Shown: positions 61,331 through 64,000 of the stretch, piece by piece
Layout of the letters: each line of letters begins with the position of its first letter
How positions within the stretch are numbered: position 1 is the stretch's first letter
Assembly: GCA_018268855.1 (NCBI GenBank)
Contig: JAFDVR010000002.1
Coordinates: 186,001-250,000 of the forward strand
Reading direction: 5' to 3'
DNA length: 64,000 nt
Origin: Acidobacteriota bacterium
GTDB lineage: Bacteria > Acidobacteriota > Terriglobia > Terriglobales > Acidobacteriaceae
Position numbers and translations under genes: made by a program
The notes under the pieces: generated by a model
The model's input: only the letters and a program-made list of their open reading frames with translations
The model's database searches: none
Told to the model about the DNA's origin: nothing

Positions 61331-62245
61331 ATGCGAGCTGGCACATTGCAACCAATCCTGCTCACTGGCGTCAACGGCCAGGTTGGGTCTGAACTTCTTC
61401 CGCTCCTGCAGCCGTTAGGAGAAGTAATCGCGCCCGATCGAACGCAGTTGGATCTCACGGATAGCGCTTCAATACGTACTGTTCTGCGCGATGTGAAACC
61501 GCAATGGATCATCAATGCGGCTGCCTACACTGCCGTCGATAAGGCGGAGAGTGAGCGCGATCTGGCGTTTGCGATTAATGCCGAAGCTCCCCGTATTCTG
61601 GGCGAGGAAGCCAAACGCCTTGACGCGACGGTCCTGCACTTCTCTACAGATTATGTCTTCAACGGTAGCGGAGATGCGCCGTGGATCGAACCTGCACCCA
61701 CTGGGCCGCTCAGCGTCTATGGAGAGAGCAAACTCGCTGGCGAACAGGCCCTCGCATCTACCGGCGCGGCGCATTTCACGTTTCGTACTAGTTGGGTATA
61801 CGGCTCACACGGCAAAAATTTCCTGCTCACTATTCTGAGGCTTGCGAGAGAACGTGAACAGTTGCGTATCGTGGCTGACCAGCATGGCGCGCCTACATGG
61901 TCGCGAGATCTCGCGCATCTTGCGGTGCATACCATGAAGATTTGCAATAGCAGTGGCACCAAACAGCCACCGCAGGGCGTTTACCATGCGTGCAATGCTG
62001 GCGAGACGACCTGGTTTGGCTTTGCTCAGGAGATCTTGCGTCTCGCAAAGATAACTGAACCCCAATCGCACTTTGCGACACTGGAGCCGATTCTTACGTC
62101 GGAATATCCAACACCAGCCACGCGTCCTGTGAATTCCCGTTTGAATTGCAGCCGATTGTCACACGGACTTGGCTTCACCATGCCGGATTGGAAAGATTCT
62201 CTGGCGCAAGTAATGAACGAGGTATTCGAGTCTCATATCCGATAA
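61331..62245 (+). CDS. rmlD: dTDP-4-dehydrorhamnose reductase
   Basis: A 304-residue reductase for the last step to dTDP-L-rhamnose. NADPH site LTGVNGQVGSELLPLL, then AAYTAVDKAE, STDYVFNG, and catalytic YGESKLAGE (YxxxK). Its final 13 bases overlap the converging rmlC gene on the other strand. Confidence 0.95.
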   Translation: MRAGTLQPILLTGVNGQVGSELLPLLQPLGEVIAPDRTQLDLTDSASIRTVLRDVKPQWIINAAAYTAVDKAESERDLAFAINAEAPRILGEEAKRLDATVLHFSTDYVFNGSGDAPWIEPAPTGPLSVYGESKLAGEQALASTGAAHFTFRTSWVYGSHGKNFLLTILRLAREREQLRIVADQHGAPTWSRDLAHLAVHTMKICNSSGTKQPPQGVYHACNAGETTWFGFAQEILRLAKITEPQSHFATLEPILTSEYPTPATRPVNSRLNCSRLSHGLGFTMPDWKDSLAQVMNEVFESHIR

Positions 62246-62793
62246 GGCTCCGGCAGCTCGGCGTCAGCCAGCAGCGGTGCAGCCGCGTCTTTTTCGGAGA
62301 CAGACGGTATGGTTATTCCATCCAAAGGCCATTCGATCTCCAATGCAGGATCGTTCCAGCGTATGGACCGCTCGCCTTGAGGAAAGTAAAAGTCGGTCGT
62401 TTTATAAAGAACGTTGGCTGTTTCAGAAAGCACGATAAAGCCATGCGCATAGCCCTCCGGAATCCATACGAACTCCAGATCTTCGACTGTCAGATGGAAG
62501 CCTGCCCATTTCCCGAACTGTGGCGATCCGGGGCGAATGTCTACGGCTATGTCCCAGATACGGCCAGATAATGCACGAACGAGTTTTCCCTGCGGCTTGC
62601 CGAGTTGATAGTGCAAACCGCGTAATACACCTTTGCGCGAAAAGGATTCATTGTCCTGTACGAAACGTTCCGGTAGTCCCGCAGCAGCGTAGTTCTTCGC
62701 CTGAAAAACTTCTGCGAACCAGCCGCGTTCGTCCCCATGCTTTTTCGGCCGGACCAGCTTCACATCCGCCAGAGGTGTATCCAGAATCTGCAT
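62233..62793 (-). CDS. rmlC: dTDP-4-dehydrorhamnose 3,5-epimerase
   Basis: A 186-residue cupin-fold epimerase for the third step of dTDP-L-rhamnose synthesis. KHGDERGWFAEVF, NESFSRKGVLRGLHYQ with the catalytic histidine, GKLVRALSGRIWDIAVDIR, and EGYAHGFIVLS are all family motifs. Unlike most rml clusters it is on the opposite strand to rmlBAD and converges on rmlD with a 13-base overlap. ATG 62793 lacks a good ribosome site; an in-frame TTG lies three codons earlier. Confidence 0.94.
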   Translation of the reverse strand: MQILDTPLADVKLVRPKKHGDERGWFAEVFQAKNYAAAGLPERFVQDNESFSRKGVLRGLHYQLGKPQGKLVRALSGRIWDIAVDIRPGSPQFGKWAGFHLTVEDLEFVWIPEGYAHGFIVLSETANVLYKTTDFYFPQGERSIRWNDPALEIEWPLDGITIPSVSEKDAAAPLLADAELPEPYRI

Positions 62794-62906
62794 CTTGATC
62801 AAGGTTTCATACGATCATCCGCCGAAACGGGATCGCGTTCGTTCAAAGTGACTAAACAACAGATGGATCGCGGTAGTCACGATCCACATGCCAGCAGACA
62901 AGTGAG

Positions 62907-63020
62907 TTATACCTTGGGATTGAAATTTCCAAGCAAGATAACAAAGGCAACTGCGAATGCAATCACCAGTGGTATCCACCAGCGGTCAAACCATGTCGTC
63001 TGCGAACCGTGAGCACTCAT
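62907..63020 (-). CDS. Small single-pass membrane protein (37 residues)
   Basis: A short frame with AGGAGG 9 bases before the ATG at 63020 (another ATG at 63026 is two codons upstream). It encodes SAHGSQTTWFDRWW, then a hydrophobic helix (IPLVIAFAVAFVILLG) and NFNPKV. Its composition and strong ribosome site make it a likely real small protein, with its helix crossing the inner membrane. Function unknown. Confidence 0.6.
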   Translation of the reverse strand: MSAHGSQTTWFDRWWIPLVIAFAVAFVILLGNFNPKV

Positions 63021-63168
63021 CTCCATATCCCTCCTTCATTAGGATAACCGACGCGCCGGAAGGCATCCATTCCATATCCGGACGGATGTTTACCCTCACC
63101 TTTTCTCAGGTTTGCTCTACACTTACGTTCACTTCCGAACACTAAATGTCTCGTGCCTGGAGCACCGT

Positions 63169-64000
63169 ATGCTGAGATCGTTGCCACTATTGTCCGCTGT
63201 GATTCTCGCTTCCGCTGGTCTGTGCGGTGCGCAGACGTACGCAATTACACAACATTGGAAGATCGGCGGCACGGGTGGATGGGATTATCTGGCGGTCGAT
63301 CCGTCGGCACATCGGCTCTACGTCACACACAATATGAGGGTGGAGGTGTTGGACACTGTTACCGGTAAGGTAGTGGGAGCAATTGCAGGTTTGACCGGTA
63401 CACACGGCGTTGCTTTTGATAGCGACGGTAAGACAGGGTACATCAGCGATGGTGGCGCAAATTCGGTGGTGGTCTTTGATCGCGCCAATCTCTCCATCAA
63501 GGCGCACATCCCCGCAGGGACAAACCCAGACAGTATTGCATTTGATCCGGCAAGTAAAACGGTTTGGGCCTTTAATGGTCACAGCAAAGATGCGACCGTA
63601 ATCGATGCGCGCAGCCTTACAGTGCTTGCAACCGTGAAACTGCCGGGCAGACCAGAGTTCGCCCAGGTAGACGAACGCGGAGCGCTCTTCGTCAATCTTG
63701 AAGATAAGAATGAGATCGCTAAATTGGACACAGCATCTCGATCTATTGTGGCCGTATGGTCTCTTGCAGGGTGCGAGTCACCTTCCGGCATGGCGATGGA
63801 TCGCACGTTGCACCGGCTCTTTTCCGTGTGTGACGGAGACAAGATGGCAGTAACCGACTACACCACAGGGAAGGTGATTGCGCTTGCGGCAATTGGCGGT
63901 TCACCCGATGCGGCAGGCTTCGACCAGAATCGAAAGCTTGCGTTCTCCTCTAACGGAGAAGGAACGCTTACTGTCATTGATACAAGACAGCCAGGCTATC
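63169..64000 (+). CDS. Exported beta-propeller (YVTN/NHL-type) protein, 3' truncated
   Basis: The frame runs off the window end after 277 codons. A signal peptide (LRSLPLLSAVILASAGLCGA) is followed by repeated blades: DYLAVDPSAHRLYVTHNMRVEVLD, GVAFDSDGKTGYISDGGANSVVVFD, SIAFDPASKTVWAFNG and GFDQNRKLAFSSNGEGTLTVID. These match YncE-like YVTN propellers that serve as exported binding proteins. GGAG lies 6 bases before the ATG. The 3' end is outside the window. Confidence 0.82.
   Translation, partial: MLRSLPLLSAVILASAGLCGAQTYAITQHWKIGGTGGWDYLAVDPSAHRLYVTHNMRVEVLDTVTGKVVGAIAGLTGTHGVAFDSDGKTGYISDGGANSVVVFDRANLSIKAHIPAGTNPDSIAFDPASKTVWAFNGHSKDATVIDARSLTVLATVKLPGRPEFAQVDERGALFVNLEDKNEIAKLDTASRSIVAVWSLAGCESPSGMAMDRTLHRLFSVCDGDKMAVTDYTTGKVIALAAIGGSPDAAGFDQNRKLAFSSNGEGTLTVIDTRQPGY

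Overview
The window looks like the chromosome of an Acidobacteriota member of the Terriglobia (Granulicella/Terriglobus/Edaphobacter-like). This is an inference from a secreted VWFA protein of the acidobacterial type, many secreted glycoside hydrolases, small lysine-rich and glycine-zipper exported proteins, and recurrent intergenic hairpin repeats. Most of it is ordinary chromosome. I see no integrated phage, plasmid genes, CRISPR array or intact insertion sequence.

Layout. 1-9.6 kb: the end of an unidentified gene, an FN3 lipoprotein, transaldolase (tal), two polytopic membrane proteins (one a GT-C-like glycosyltransferase), a VWFA-domain secreted protein, an HI0933-type flavoprotein and a DtxR/MntR-like repressor. 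9.7-11.9 kb: four tandem paralogous secreted proteins of unknown function, each overlapping the next by exactly 8 nt. 12-14.5 kb: rpoD, then a decayed TM2-domain gene and hairpin repeats. 14.6-25.6 kb: small membrane and secreted proteins, a frameshifted S9 peptidase, topoisomerase IB, a GH92 mannosidase, recX, a DUF429-like protein and a diguanylate cyclase. 25.8-38.8 kb: alaS, a cell-wall amidase, a candidate small RNA, tRNA-Thr, a MerR-TPR protein, a secreted kinase-like protein, a putative glycoside hydrolase, infC with an AUU start, a response regulator with a histone H1-like tail and an orphan histidine-phosphoacceptor protein.

39-49.7 kb holds tRNA-Leu and an aromatic amino-acid region: trpC, trpF, two antisense glycine-zipper genes, a candidate Trp leader peptide with an attenuator-like hairpin, trpB, trpA, chorismate mutase, DAHP synthase, a dienelactone hydrolase, prephenate dehydrogenase, an EmrB-type efflux pump and threonine dehydratase. 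Together these cover entry to the shikimate pathway and parts of the Trp, Phe/Tyr and Ile branches. The trp genes appear to have been split by the glycine-zipper pair, and trpBA seems to have its own leader.

49.7-64 kb: alpha-L-fucosidase, a small membrane protein, a secreted adenosine deaminase, tRNA-Phe, a GH51 arabinofuranosidase, then a cell-surface polysaccharide locus (acyltransferase, GT4, GT2, Wzx-like flippase, and rmlB-rmlA-rmlD with rmlC on the opposite strand). The acyltransferase-to-flippase part is visibly lower in GC than the rest, suggesting horizontal replacement as in many O-antigen loci. The window ends inside a YVTN/NHL-type beta-propeller gene. A 37-residue single-pass membrane protein gene lies just before it.
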